NCBI RefSeq assembly: GCF_002102345.1
Contig: NZ_LQPP01000029.1
Location: 1-64,000 of the forward strand
Direction: 5' to 3'
Source: Mycolicibacterium peregrinum
Lineage (GTDB): Bacteria > Actinomycetota > Actinomycetes > Mycobacteriales > Mycobacteriaceae
DNA length: 64,000 nt
This document shows positions 8,825 to 16,838 of this stretch, one piece after another. The notes under the pieces were generated by a model that saw nothing but the letters and a program-made list of their open reading frames with translations, ran no database searches and was not told the DNA's origin. The translations under genes and the position numbers were made by a program. Within the stretch, counting starts at the first letter, position 1. Each line of letters begins with the position of its first letter.

Positions 8825-9394
8825 GTGCTGCTCTCCGATAGGGACATCCGGGCCGAGATCGCCGCGAAACGCCTGGCCATCGAACCGTTCGACGATGCGT
8901 TGGTGCAGCCGTCGAGCGTCGATGTCCGCCTGGACAGCCTGTTCCGGGTGTTCAACAACACCCGATACACCCATATCGACCCGGCCAAACAGCAGGACGA
9001 GCTGACCACCCTGGTCGAACCCGCCGAGGGCGAGCCGTTCGTGCTACACCCCGGTGAGTTCGTGCTCGGCTCCACGCTCGAGGTGTGCACATTGCCCGAT
9101 GACCTGGCCGGACGACTGGAAGGCAAGTCCTCGCTGGGCCGTCTCGGATTGTTGACGCACTCCACGGCCGGGTTCATCGACCCCGGTTTCTCCGGGCACA
9201 TCACCCTGGAGTTGTCGAACGTCGCCAACCTGCCCATCACGCTGTGGCCCGGCATGAAGATCGGCCAGCTGTGCCTGCTCCGGCTGACCAGCCCGGCCGA
9301 GCACCCGTACGGCAGCGACAAGGTCGGCTCGAAATATCAGGGCCAGCGTGGGCCGACACCGTCACGCTCGCATTTGAACTTCATCAAGTCGTAG
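8825..9394 (+). CDS. dcd: dCTP deaminase (probably bifunctional, dUMP-forming)
   Basis: A 189-residue trimeric nucleotide hydrolase. It begins [12 protein letters not shown] (GTG start) and contains [27 protein letters not shown] and [19 protein letters not shown], the conserved blocks of the dCTP deaminase/dUTPase family, including the active-site Glu and the GFIDPGF loop. It ends [13 protein letters not shown], the C-terminal segment that closes over the nucleotide. The M. tuberculosis enzyme (Rv0321) is known to convert dCTP directly to dUMP, and the close match suggests the same here. It supplies dUMP for dTMP synthesis. It follows the DUF7159-type gene by 16 bp, perhaps co-transcribed. 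Confidence 0.97.
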   Translation: MLLSDRDIRAEIAAKRLAIEPFDDALVQPSSVDVRLDSLFRVFNNTRYTHIDPAKQQDELTTLVEPAEGEPFVLHPGEFVLGSTLEVCTLPDDLAGRLEGKSSLGRLGLLTHSTAGFIDPGFSGHITLELSNVANLPITLWPGMKIGQLCLLRLTSPAEHPYGSDKVGSKYQGQRGPTPSRSHLNFIKS

Positions 9395-9554
9395 GCCCGA
9401 TTGGGCACGCTACGAGGGTGGGCCCGCCACACGATTGCGCCGCTTTCTACATGTGGGCTGTGGAAATTCGCGATCGACAGCCCTGGCGTGGAAAACGGCG
9501 CTGCGCCGCAACGCGACGCGCCGGGCAAGCCAACCCAGCCCCGGTGAACTTTCA

Positions 9555-9570
9555 GTAACCACACCGCAAC
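9555..9570 (+). promoter_or_regulatory. Candidate GlnR box upstream of amt
   Basis: GTAAC-cacacc-GCAAC matches the AC-N9-AC pattern of mycobacterial GlnR boxes. It lies 80 bp upstream of the amt start codon. A related half-site (TGAAC) precedes it by 4 bp. Nitrogen-limitation control of amt by GlnR is known in mycobacteria; that this particular site is bound is inference. Confidence 0.4.
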
Positions 9571-9649
9571 ACGAAACAAGCCGGAAACACGCGCGCCGCG
9601 TGGCTGAAACGCGCGCCCGACATTCTCGTCGAGACCAAAGGAGCTCGAC

Positions 9650-10993
9650 GTGCCCGAAATCGATCCGGCCGCCACAGCCTGGCTGCTGGCCAGCACCGCG
9701 CTGGTCCTGTTGATGACCCCCGGCCTCGCCATCTTCTACGGCGGCATGGTCCGCACCACCGGCGTGCTCAACATGATCATGATGAGCTTCATCTCGATCC
9801 CGCTGGTCACAGTGGCCTGGCTGCTGGTCGGCTACACGCTGGCGTTCTCCGAGGACGCGGGTGGCGGCCTGATCGGCGGCCTCCAACACTTCGGCATGCT
9901 CGGCATCACGCCGAGCACCGCCCACGGCGCAGTACCCGAATTGCTGTTCGCCACGTTCCAGCTGACCTTCGCCATCATCACCGCCGCCCTGGTCAGCGGG
10001 GCCATCGCGGACCGCGCGAAGTTCGCCGCCTGGATGCTGTTCGTCCCGCTGTGGGCGGTCGCGGTGTACGCCGTCGTCGCGCACTGGGTCTGGGGTCCCG
10101 GCGGCTGGCTGGCCGGCCTCGGCGTCCTCGACTACGCGGGCGGCCTCGTGGTCGAGATCGTCTCCGGCTCGTCGGCCCTGGCGCTGGCCCTGGTGCTCGG
10201 CCCCCGCATCGGCTTCAAGCAGGACGCGATGCGCCCGCACAACCTGCCCTTCGTCCTCCTCGGCGTCGGCCTGCTGTGGTTCGGCTGGTTCGGCTTCAAC
10301 GCGGGCTCGGCGCTGGCCGCCAACGGGACCGCCGCCGCGATCTTCCTCAACACCCTGGTCGCCGGCTGCCTGGGGATGCTCGGCTGGCTGACGGTCGAGC
10401 AGGTCCGCGACGGCAAGCCCACCACCTTCGGCGCGGCCTCCGGCGTGGTGGCCGGCCTGGTGGCGATCACCCCGTCGTGCGGCACCGTGAACACCCTCGG
10501 CGCGGTCGTGGTCGGCTTGGCGGCCGGCGTGGTGTGTTCTTTTGCGATCGGCCTGAAGTTCCGCTTCGGGTATGACGACTCGCTCGACGTGGTGGGCGTG
10601 CACTTCGTCGGCGGCGTGGTCGGCGTGCTGCTGATCGGATTCCTCGCCACCGAGGTGATGACCCAGGGCCCGCAGGGCCTCTTCTACGGCGGCGGCCTGA
10701 CGCAGCTGGGTAAGCAGCTGCTCGCTGCGGTCGTGGTGGCCGCCTACGCCTTCACCATGTCCTACCTGTTGGCCAAGGCCATCGATCGGTTCATGGGCTT
10801 CCGGCTCAGCCCCGAGGATGAGACCACCGGCGTCGATTTCACCCAGCACGCCGAGTCCGCCTACGCCGAAGGTGTGCACGGGCATCTGCCTCAGCGTCGG
10901 CCCGGTTTGTTCGGTGGAACCCTGGGCCAGTTGGGCCAGCCGGGCGGCCTGACACAGCGCCCCGATCCGGCCGAAGAAGACAGCGCGGGATGA
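9650..10993 (+). CDS. amt: Ammonium transporter (Amt family), Glu at first twin-His position
   Basis: A 447-residue integral membrane ammonium channel with about 11 membrane segments. The Amt signature DYAGGLVVEIVSGSSAL (161-177) is present, as are the Phe-gate region and GVHFVGGVVG with H318. The pore normally carries two histidines; the second is kept, while the first position (residue 169) is Glu. Glu at this position is known in some fungal Mep proteins. The GTG start has AAAGGAG upstream. The long C-terminal tail (about 50 residues, GLTQRPDPAEED) is cytoplasmic and is usually where GlnK acts. No glnK follows here. Confidence 0.93.
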   Translation: MPEIDPAATAWLLASTALVLLMTPGLAIFYGGMVRTTGVLNMIMMSFISIPLVTVAWLLVGYTLAFSEDAGGGLIGGLQHFGMLGITPSTAHGAVPELLFATFQLTFAIITAALVSGAIADRAKFAAWMLFVPLWAVAVYAVVAHWVWGPGGWLAGLGVLDYAGGLVVEIVSGSSALALALVLGPRIGFKQDAMRPHNLPFVLLGVGLLWFGWFGFNAGSALAANGTAAAIFLNTLVAGCLGMLGWLTVEQVRDGKPTTFGAASGVVAGLVAITPSCGTVNTLGAVVVGLAAGVVCSFAIGLKFRFGYDDSLDVVGVHFVGGVVGVLLIGFLATEVMTQGPQGLFYGGGLTQLGKQLLAAVVVAAYAFTMSYLLAKAIDRFMGFRLSPEDETTGVDFTQHAESAYAEGVHGHLPQRRPGLFGGTLGQLGQPGGLTQRPDPAEEDSAG

Positions 10994-11213
10994 ACCGGGC
11001 GGCGCTGTTTGTCGTAATGCCGAGTAGGGTCTAACTAACCGGCGCCGGCGCGCAGCATGCCGTCGCGGTCCGACCAGAATCTAGCGGCGCAGCTAATGCG
11101 GTCAGGTGTAACGATCGACCTGGTTACGCCGAAAAAGGTTCTAGTTGTCGGTTCGTGCGGAATGTGTGCGCAATGGCGACAAAGGCAGTGCAGCAAACAC
11201 ATTGGAGGGCTTG
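10994..11213. other. 220-bp intergenic region between amt and the Pro-rich protein gene
   Basis: No gene supported. The right end carries the ribosome binding site GGAGGG at 11204-11209, close before the GTG at 11214. A TTG at 11211 is an alternative start. No clear terminator hairpin after amt was found by eye. Confidence 0.4.
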
Positions 11214-12836
11214 GTGGACATCGTATTGGGTGTGGCGATGGCACCTACGACGGTCCGCATGGTGCTGGTCGAGGGGGAGAAGGCCGACGGGGTCACAGTC
11301 GATCACGACGTCTTCGATGTCACCGCCGGTGATGATTCGGCAACCACCACTGCGTCCGATCAGGTGGTCTCGGCCATCCTCGGAACCCAGGAGAGCGCCA
11401 CATCGGGCGGGCACCATCTGAAGGCGATCGGCGTCACCTGGACGGACCATTCGGACGCCGCAGCGCTGCGCGACACACTGTCCGCGCACGGCATCGACGA
11501 CGTCATGCTGGTCTCCGAGAGTCACGCCGCCGCGGCACTGGCCCAGGCGGTCGGTCGCGCTGTTGGCTACGACACCACGGCACTGCTGTTCATCGACCGT
11601 GACGCCGCGACGCTGTCGGTGGTCAAGACCGACGACGGCTCGGTGGTCAAGGTGTTGGCCCAGTCCTTGCACAGCACCGACGCCATGGCCGTCCTCTCCG
11701 ATATGGCCGCCGCGGTCGAGGCGTCCGACTCCGCACCGCAGGGCATGTTCGTCCTGGGCTCAGGAGTGGACGTCGCCTCGGTGAAGGCGCACCTGGAGAA
11801 CCTGGTGTCGCTGCCGGTCAGCGCCCCCGACGAGCCGGAGATGGCGCTGGCCCGCGGCGCCGCGCTGGCCTCGGCCAATGCGCCCGCATTCGAGGCGACC
11901 ACGGTCGGGCTGGCCTACTCACAGGACCCCGACGGCACCACCGCGGGAAGCGCCTACGCGCTGGCCGGCCTGGCCACCGAGATGGCCCCACTGGGCGATG
12001 CGCCGGTCGACGGTGTGGAGCTCGTCAACGACGAGATGCCGATGGAAGGTGAACGCAAACCGTTCCTGCTCGTCGGTTCCGCGTTGACCTCTGTGTTCGT
12101 GGTTGGCGTTGTGGCCCTGGTTATCTCGCTTGCGGTGAGCATCCGGCCGACGGTCGACCAACGGCCCTCCCCGGCTCAAGGTGCCGTGGCGCCCAGCGCT
12201 CCGGCCAAGCTCCCGGCACCCGCACCGCCGCCGGAAGCGGCGGTGCCCCCGCCACCGGCTCCGCCACCCGAGACCATCAAGGCCCCGATCCCGGTGGTGC
12301 AGGAGGCTCCGGCACCGGCACCGCAGGCGCCACCGCGCACGGTCTACGTCGAGCAGCCCGCCGCTGTTCCGGCTCCGGCGCCCGAGGCGCCCGCTCCGGC
12401 CCCCGAGGCTCCGCCGCCGGCCCCGGAGCCTGTGGCGCCGCCGCCGGCCCCGATCTACAACCCGCCGGCGCCGTACATCCCGCCGCTGGTCGTGCTGCCG
12501 CCCGCGCCGCGGCTGCCGAACATCTTCCGTCCGCCATGGGACCCGCCGCAGCGTCAGCGGCCGTGGGATCCGCCGTCGCGCCACGAACCCCAAACCCCGC
12601 AGTGGCCGGGCTCAGGCTCGGGTGACTGGGAGCCTGGATCAGGTTCAGGTCCGAGCTCGGGCTGGAACCCGGGCCGAGGTTCCGGTGACTGGAACCCCGG
12701 TCGTTCGGGCGGCTCGGGTGACTGGAACCCGGGTAACTCGGGATCCGGCGATTGGAACCCAGGCCGGTCCGGTGGTTCGCGCAGTGGCGGTGACGGCGGA
12801 GGGCTGTGGCCCTTCCCGTCGTTCGGCGGCCACTGA
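11214..12836 (+). CDS. DUF7159-type membrane protein with Pro-rich and GDWNPG-repeat tail
   Basis: A 540-residue paralogue of 7819-8808. The N-terminal domain (1-225) starts VDIVLGVAMAPTTVRMVLV and has ALLFIDRDAATLSVV and GMFVLGSGVDVASVKAHL, ending ALARGAALASANA; these follow the order of the nucleotide-binding segments of Hsp70/actin folds. One transmembrane segment lies near 282-305 (LVGSALTSVFVVGVVALVIS). The rest is a Pro/Ala-rich stretch and then GDWNPG-type repeats rich in Gly/Ser, ending FPSFGGH. The tail is predicted to cross the periplasm/cell wall. The start at GTG 11214 aligns with the paralogue; the frame is open upstream to 11145. Comparison to Rv0312 (Pro/Thr-rich) is from memory. 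Function unknown. Confidence 0.7.
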   Translation: MDIVLGVAMAPTTVRMVLVEGEKADGVTVDHDVFDVTAGDDSATTTASDQVVSAILGTQESATSGGHHLKAIGVTWTDHSDAAALRDTLSAHGIDDVMLVSESHAAAALAQAVGRAVGYDTTALLFIDRDAATLSVVKTDDGSVVKVLAQSLHSTDAMAVLSDMAAAVEASDSAPQGMFVLGSGVDVASVKAHLENLVSLPVSAPDEPEMALARGAALASANAPAFEATTVGLAYSQDPDGTTAGSAYALAGLATEMAPLGDAPVDGVELVNDEMPMEGERKPFLLVGSALTSVFVVGVVALVISLAVSIRPTVDQRPSPAQGAVAPSAPAKLPAPAPPPEAAVPPPPAPPPETIKAPIPVVQEAPAPAPQAPPRTVYVEQPAAVPAPAPEAPAPAPEAPPPAPEPVAPPPAPIYNPPAPYIPPLVVLPPAPRLPNIFRPPWDPPQRQRPWDPPSRHEPQTPQWPGSGSGDWEPGSGSGPSSGWNPGRGSGDWNPGRSGGSGDWNPGNSGSGDWNPGRSGGSRSGGDGGGLWPFPSFGGH

Positions 12837-12856
12837 CGCCAATCGCGTCGAGCGCG

Positions 12857-12897
12857 ACGCCATGGTTGTCCGCAGCGCGCGACCAGGACCATGGCGT
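12857..12897. terminator. Candidate terminator hairpin
   Basis: Perfect 10-bp inverted repeat ACGCCATGGT (12857-12866) / ACCATGGCGT (12888-12897) with a 21-base GC-rich loop, 20 bp after the stop of the repeat-tail gene. It lacks a run of T residues, as is common in mycobacteria. The upstream gene is the likely client. Confidence 0.45.
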
Positions 12898-13001
12898 TGA
12901 TCTCGTGGGTCTGGGCCTCCGCCTCCAACCGTCACCTGACGTTGGCCTGCCGCTCAGTGTCGCGTAGCAGCTAGCTCATACTCGCCGCCTATCCAGGCAG
13001 T

Positions 13002-14333
13002 ATGCGATGCACCGTATTCGGTACCGGCTATCTGGGCGCGACACATGCGGCAGGGATGGCCGAGCTCGGCCACGAGGTGATCGGGGTCGACATCGACCCG
13101 GGCAAGGTGGCCAAACTCGCGGCCGGCGACATCCCGTTCTACGAGCCCGGCCTGCGCAAGGTGCTCAACGACAACCTGACTGCCGGACGGCTGCGGTTCA
13201 CCACCGACTATGACGAGGCCGCCGACTTTGCCGATGTGCACTTCCTCGGCGTCGGCACCCCGCAGAAGAAGGGCGAGTACAGCGCCGATCTGCGCCACGT
13301 GCGCGCCGTCATCGACACCCTGGTGCCACGCCTGCGCCGCAACGCGGTGATCGTCGGCAAGTCGACCGTCCCGGTCGGCACGTCCGCCGACCTGGCCGAG
13401 CGGGCCCGCGCACTCGCCCCGGCGGGCGTCGACGTCGAGGTGGCCTGGAACCCGGAGTTCCTCCGCGAGGGTTACGCCGTGCACGACACCCTGCACCCGG
13501 ATCGCATTGTGATTGGGGTGCAGCATGATTCGCTGCGCGCCGAGGCCGCGGTGCGCGACCTCTACGCGCCGTTGATCGAGGACGGGGTGCCGTTCCTGGT
13601 CACCGATCTGCAGACCGCCGAGCTCGTCAAGGTGTCGGCCAACGCGTTCCTGGCCACCAAGATCTCCTTCATCAACGCGATCTCCGAAGTATGTGAGGCC
13701 GCCGGCGCCGACGTGACGCTGCTGGCCGACGCCCTGGGTTACGACCCACGCATCGGGCGACGATTCCTCAACGCCGGGTTGGGATTCGGTGGCGGCTGCC
13801 TGCCCAAGGACATCCGCGCCTTCATGGCCCGCGCCGGTGAATTGGGCGCCAACCACGCACTGACCTTCCTGCGCGAGGTCGACAGCATCAACATGCGTCG
13901 TCGCACCGCCATGGTGGAACTGACCACCCGGGCTTGTGGCGGATCGCTGCTCGGCGCCAACATCGCCGTCCTCGGTGCGGCCTTCAAGCCGGAGTCCGAC
14001 GATGTGCGCGACTCGCCCGCCCTCAACGTCGCCGGCATGCTGCAGCTGAACGGGGCCGCGGTCAACGTGTACGACCCCAAGGCCATGGACAACTCGCAGC
14101 GGGTGTTCCCCACGCTGAACTACTCCACCTCGGTCATCGAAGCCTGCGACCGGGCCGACGCGGTGCTGGTGCTCACCGAGTGGGCCGAGTTCGTCGACCT
14201 GGACCCGGCCGAGTTGGCCGACACGGTGCGGGTCAAAGTCGTTGTGGACGGCCGCAATTGTCTGGATGCGGAACGGTGGCGGGCAGCGGGGTGGCGGGTC
14301 TACGCGCTGGGGCGCCCCGTCGCCACTGTTTGA
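13002..14333 (+). CDS. udgA: UDP-glucose 6-dehydrogenase
   Basis: A 443-residue enzyme oxidising UDP-glucose to UDP-glucuronate with two NAD+. It has the N-terminal dinucleotide fold FGTGYLGATHA (6-16), a second-half WNPEFLREGYAV block, and the catalytic cysteine C266 in GFGGGCLPKD. The C-terminal UDP-binding domain ends with FVDLDPAELADTV and VDGRNCLDA. It corresponds to udgA (Rv0322) next to dcd in M. tuberculosis. It supplies sugar nucleotides for cell-envelope glycans. It is followed 38 bp later by the P450 gene on the same strand. Confidence 0.96.
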   Translation: MRCTVFGTGYLGATHAAGMAELGHEVIGVDIDPGKVAKLAAGDIPFYEPGLRKVLNDNLTAGRLRFTTDYDEAADFADVHFLGVGTPQKKGEYSADLRHVRAVIDTLVPRLRRNAVIVGKSTVPVGTSADLAERARALAPAGVDVEVAWNPEFLREGYAVHDTLHPDRIVIGVQHDSLRAEAAVRDLYAPLIEDGVPFLVTDLQTAELVKVSANAFLATKISFINAISEVCEAAGADVTLLADALGYDPRIGRRFLNAGLGFGGGCLPKDIRAFMARAGELGANHALTFLREVDSINMRRRTAMVELTTRACGGSLLGANIAVLGAAFKPESDDVRDSPALNVAGMLQLNGAAVNVYDPKAMDNSQRVFPTLNYSTSVIEACDRADAVLVLTEWAEFVDLDPAELADTVRVKVVVDGRNCLDAERWRAAGWRVYALGRPVATV

Positions 14334-14371
14334 CGCTTGTAGAACAAATTCCGCGGTCGTAGGCTCGGGCC

Positions 14372-15688
14372 ATGCGGGAACGAATCCGGTGGATGGCCCT
14401 GCACGGGGTGGTTAGAGGCATTTCTGCGGTCGGCATACGTCGCGGGGATCCGCAGGCTCGGTTGATCGCCGATCCGGCCGTGCGGGCCGACCCGGCGCCG
14501 TTCGCCGACGAGATGCGCCTGCGCGGGCCGCTCGTGCGCGGCCGCGCCCTCCTGATGACCTTCGACCACGACGTGGCCACCGACCTGCTGCGCTCCGACG
14601 ACTTCCGGGTGTCGCGGCTCGGCGGCAACCTGCCAAAGCCGTTGCGCTGGGTGGCGGACAAGACCGACAGCGGGATGCTGCATCCGCTGCTGCCGCCGTC
14701 GCTGCTCGCGACGGAACCACCCGATCACACCCGCTACCGCAAGCTGGTCTCCTCGGTGTTCACCACCCGCGCGGTGGCCCGGCTGCGGGAAGGTGTCCAG
14801 GAAACCGCGAACGCCCTGCTGGACTCCATGGACGACGACGCCGGCGTGGTCAACATCGTGGACCGCTACTGCGCGCAACTGCCCGTCGCGGTGATCAGCG
14901 ACATCCTGGGTGTCCCCGACGCCGATAGGCCCCAGGTCCTGCGCTTCGGTGAGCTCGGCGCGCCGAGTCTCGACATCGGACTGACCTGGCAGCAGTACCA
15001 GCAGGTGAACTCCGGTATCCACGGATTCGAGACCTGGCTGACCGATCATCTGCGCCACCTGCGGCGCAACCCCGGTGACGACCTGCTCAGCCAGATCATC
15101 GCCGCCTCCGACGCCGGCGCGGCCGGAGAACCGCTCAACGAGTCCGAACTGCGGGCGCTGGCCGGGCTGGTGCTGGCGGCCGGATTCGAGACCACGGTCA
15201 ACCTGCTGGGCAACGGCATCCGCATGCTGATCGACCATCCTGAGCATCTGCACACCCTGGCGGCCCGCCCCGAACTGTGGCCGAACACGGTGGAAGAGAT
15301 CCTGCGGCTGGACTCACCGGTGCTGATGAGCGCGCGGGTTGCCCTGCGCGACACCGAGGTGGCCGGAACCGCGGTGCAGGCCGGCGAACTCGTCGTCATT
15401 CACCTGGCCGGCGCCAACCGCGACCCTGCGGTGTTCACCGACCCGCACCGATTCGACATCGAACGTGACAACGCCGGACGGCACCTGTCGTTCTCCGGGG
15501 GACGGCACTTCTGCCTCGGCGCGGCCCTGGCCAGAGCTGAAGGCCAGGTAGGTCTGCAGACCTTCTTCGACCGCTTCCCCGACGCGCGGGCCGCCGGCGA
15601 AGGCAGTCGCCGCGACACCCGGATCCTGCGCGGCTGGTCGACTCTGCCGATCACACTCGGAAAGGCACACACAGCGGTAGGTTCGTGA
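14372..15688 (+). CDS. cyp140A: Cytochrome P450, CYP140 family
   Basis: A 438-residue soluble P450 monooxygenase. The haem-binding loop is FSGGRHFCLGAALAR with proximal C381. The I-helix has AGFETT for oxygen activation, and the K-helix has EEILRLDSP. Length, the start (RWMALHGVVRGI) and the end (RRDTRILRGWSTLPITLG) agree closely with my memory of CYP140A1 (Rv1880c) of M. tuberculosis, whose substrate is still not settled. It therefore sits in a different neighbourhood from the M. tuberculosis gene. It is 1 bp from the next gene, so the two are likely co-transcribed. Confidence 0.9.
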   Translation: MRERIRWMALHGVVRGISAVGIRRGDPQARLIADPAVRADPAPFADEMRLRGPLVRGRALLMTFDHDVATDLLRSDDFRVSRLGGNLPKPLRWVADKTDSGMLHPLLPPSLLATEPPDHTRYRKLVSSVFTTRAVARLREGVQETANALLDSMDDDAGVVNIVDRYCAQLPVAVISDILGVPDADRPQVLRFGELGAPSLDIGLTWQQYQQVNSGIHGFETWLTDHLRHLRRNPGDDLLSQIIAASDAGAAGEPLNESELRALAGLVLAAGFETTVNLLGNGIRMLIDHPEHLHTLAARPELWPNTVEEILRLDSPVLMSARVALRDTEVAGTAVQAGELVVIHLAGANRDPAVFTDPHRFDIERDNAGRHLSFSGGRHFCLGAALARAEGQVGLQTFFDRFPDARAAGEGSRRDTRILRGWSTLPITLGKAHTAVGS

Positions 15689-15689
15689 C

Positions 15690-16442
15690 GTGGACTTCCG
15701 AGCCGCTCTGCTCGACCAGACCCGGAGCTTCGGGGAGCTGATCGCCTCCAGCGATCCCGAGACGCCGGTGCCGACGTGCCCGGACTGGACGCTCAAACAA
15801 CTGTTCCGCCATGTAGGGCGCGGAAACCGTTGGGCGGCACAGATTATCTCGGAGCGCCGGGTCTCACCGCTCGATCCGCGCGAGGTCCATGACGGGAAGC
15901 CGCCCGACGATCCCGACGCCGCCATCGAGTGGCTCAACGCGGGCGCGGCCCAGGTCCTCAAGTCTGTGGACCAGATCGGCACCGACGCCAGGATCTGGAC
16001 GTTCCTTGGCCCCAAACCCGCGGGTTGGTGGGTACGCCGCCGGGTCCACGAGGCCGCGGTACACCATGCCGACGCTGCGCTGGCCGTGGGAACCGAGTTC
16101 GTGCTGCCGGGCGACCTCGCCGCCGACGCGGTCAGTGAATGGCTGGAGATCGCCACCGCCATGGCCAAGAAACGGCACGCAGAACCGCTGCCGATGGGTG
16201 CCAGCATCCACCTGCACGCGACAGACGACGGTCTGGGGCCGACGGGGGAGTGGACAGTGGAGCACGACGAAGACGGGCTCGGGTGGTCTCACAGCCACGG
16301 CAAGGGCACCGTCGCGCTCAAGGGGCCTGCCCAGAAGCTGCTGATGGCGGTCACGCGGCGGGGCGCAGCTGCCGACCTCGGGCTGGAAGTGTTCGGCGAT
16401 ACCGCAACCTGGGATGCGTGGCTCGACCGCACACCGTTCTGA
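15690..16442 (+). CDS. Maleylpyruvate isomerase-family protein
   Basis: A 250-residue protein of the TIGR03083-type mycothiol-dependent enzyme superfamily: TCPDWTLKQLFRHVGRGNRWAA at residues about 29-50, with the metal-binding His in RHVG, and VRRRVHEAAVHHADA further in supplying HxxAVHHAD, the second part of the metal site. A C-terminal sterol-carrier-like half (LHATDDGLG, WTVEHDEDG) completes the usual two-domain form. The GTG start is 1 bp after the P450 stop. The substrate is unknown; pairing with the P450 suggests a shared pathway, which is inference. Confidence 0.82.
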   Translation: MDFRAALLDQTRSFGELIASSDPETPVPTCPDWTLKQLFRHVGRGNRWAAQIISERRVSPLDPREVHDGKPPDDPDAAIEWLNAGAAQVLKSVDQIGTDARIWTFLGPKPAGWWVRRRVHEAAVHHADAALAVGTEFVLPGDLAADAVSEWLEIATAMAKKRHAEPLPMGASIHLHATDDGLGPTGEWTVEHDEDGLGWSHSHGKGTVALKGPAQKLLMAVTRRGAAADLGLEVFGDTATWDAWLDRTPF

Positions 16443-16460
16443 GAGGCGTACGTTTCGTTC

Positions 16461-16829
16461 ATGACCACATCCGAGATCGCCACGGTTCTGGCCTGGCATG
16501 ACGCGCTGGACGAAGACGACATCGACACCCTGATCGCACTTTCCAGCGATGACATCGAGGTGGGCGATGCCAACGGTGCCGCCCAAGGGCACGCCGCCCT
16601 ACGCGAGTGGGCCGCGACCGGCGGGGACACCGTGACGCCGGGGCGGATGTTCGTGCACGACGGCGTGGTCGTCGTCGAAGAGACCATCATGGCGGCCGAC
16701 GGGACCACCCGCACCGGTGCCGCGGCATTCCGGGTGGTGCACGATCACGTCACGTCGGCGTTCCGTCATGACACCCTGGCCGCCGCGCTGGCCGCCACCG
16801 AACTCACCGAGAAGGATCTCGTCGGCTGA
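16461..16829 (+). CDS. NTF2-like (SnoaL-type) protein
   Basis: A 122-residue alpha+beta barrel protein of the nuclear transport factor 2/SnoaL group. The pattern is VLAWHDALDEDDIDTLIALSSDDIEV, then GHAALREWAATGG and a C-terminal strand set FRVVHDHVTSAFRHD. Such proteins act as small isomerases, hydrolases or ligand binders, and no catalytic residues can be assigned here. It is 18 bp after the preceding gene and may belong to the same transcript. It converges with the molybdenum hydroxylase operon; the stops are 9 bp apart. Confidence 0.75.
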   Translation: MTTSEIATVLAWHDALDEDDIDTLIALSSDDIEVGDANGAAQGHAALREWAATGGDTVTPGRMFVHDGVVVVEETIMAADGTTRTGAAAFRVVHDHVTSAFRHDTLAAALAATELTEKDLVG

Positions 16830-16838
16830 TTCGACGGC

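Noticed and set aside
9410..10885. 491-codon minus-strand frame across amt
   Set aside because: Antisense of a well-conserved transporter; low-complexity Glu/His/Arg-rich translation.
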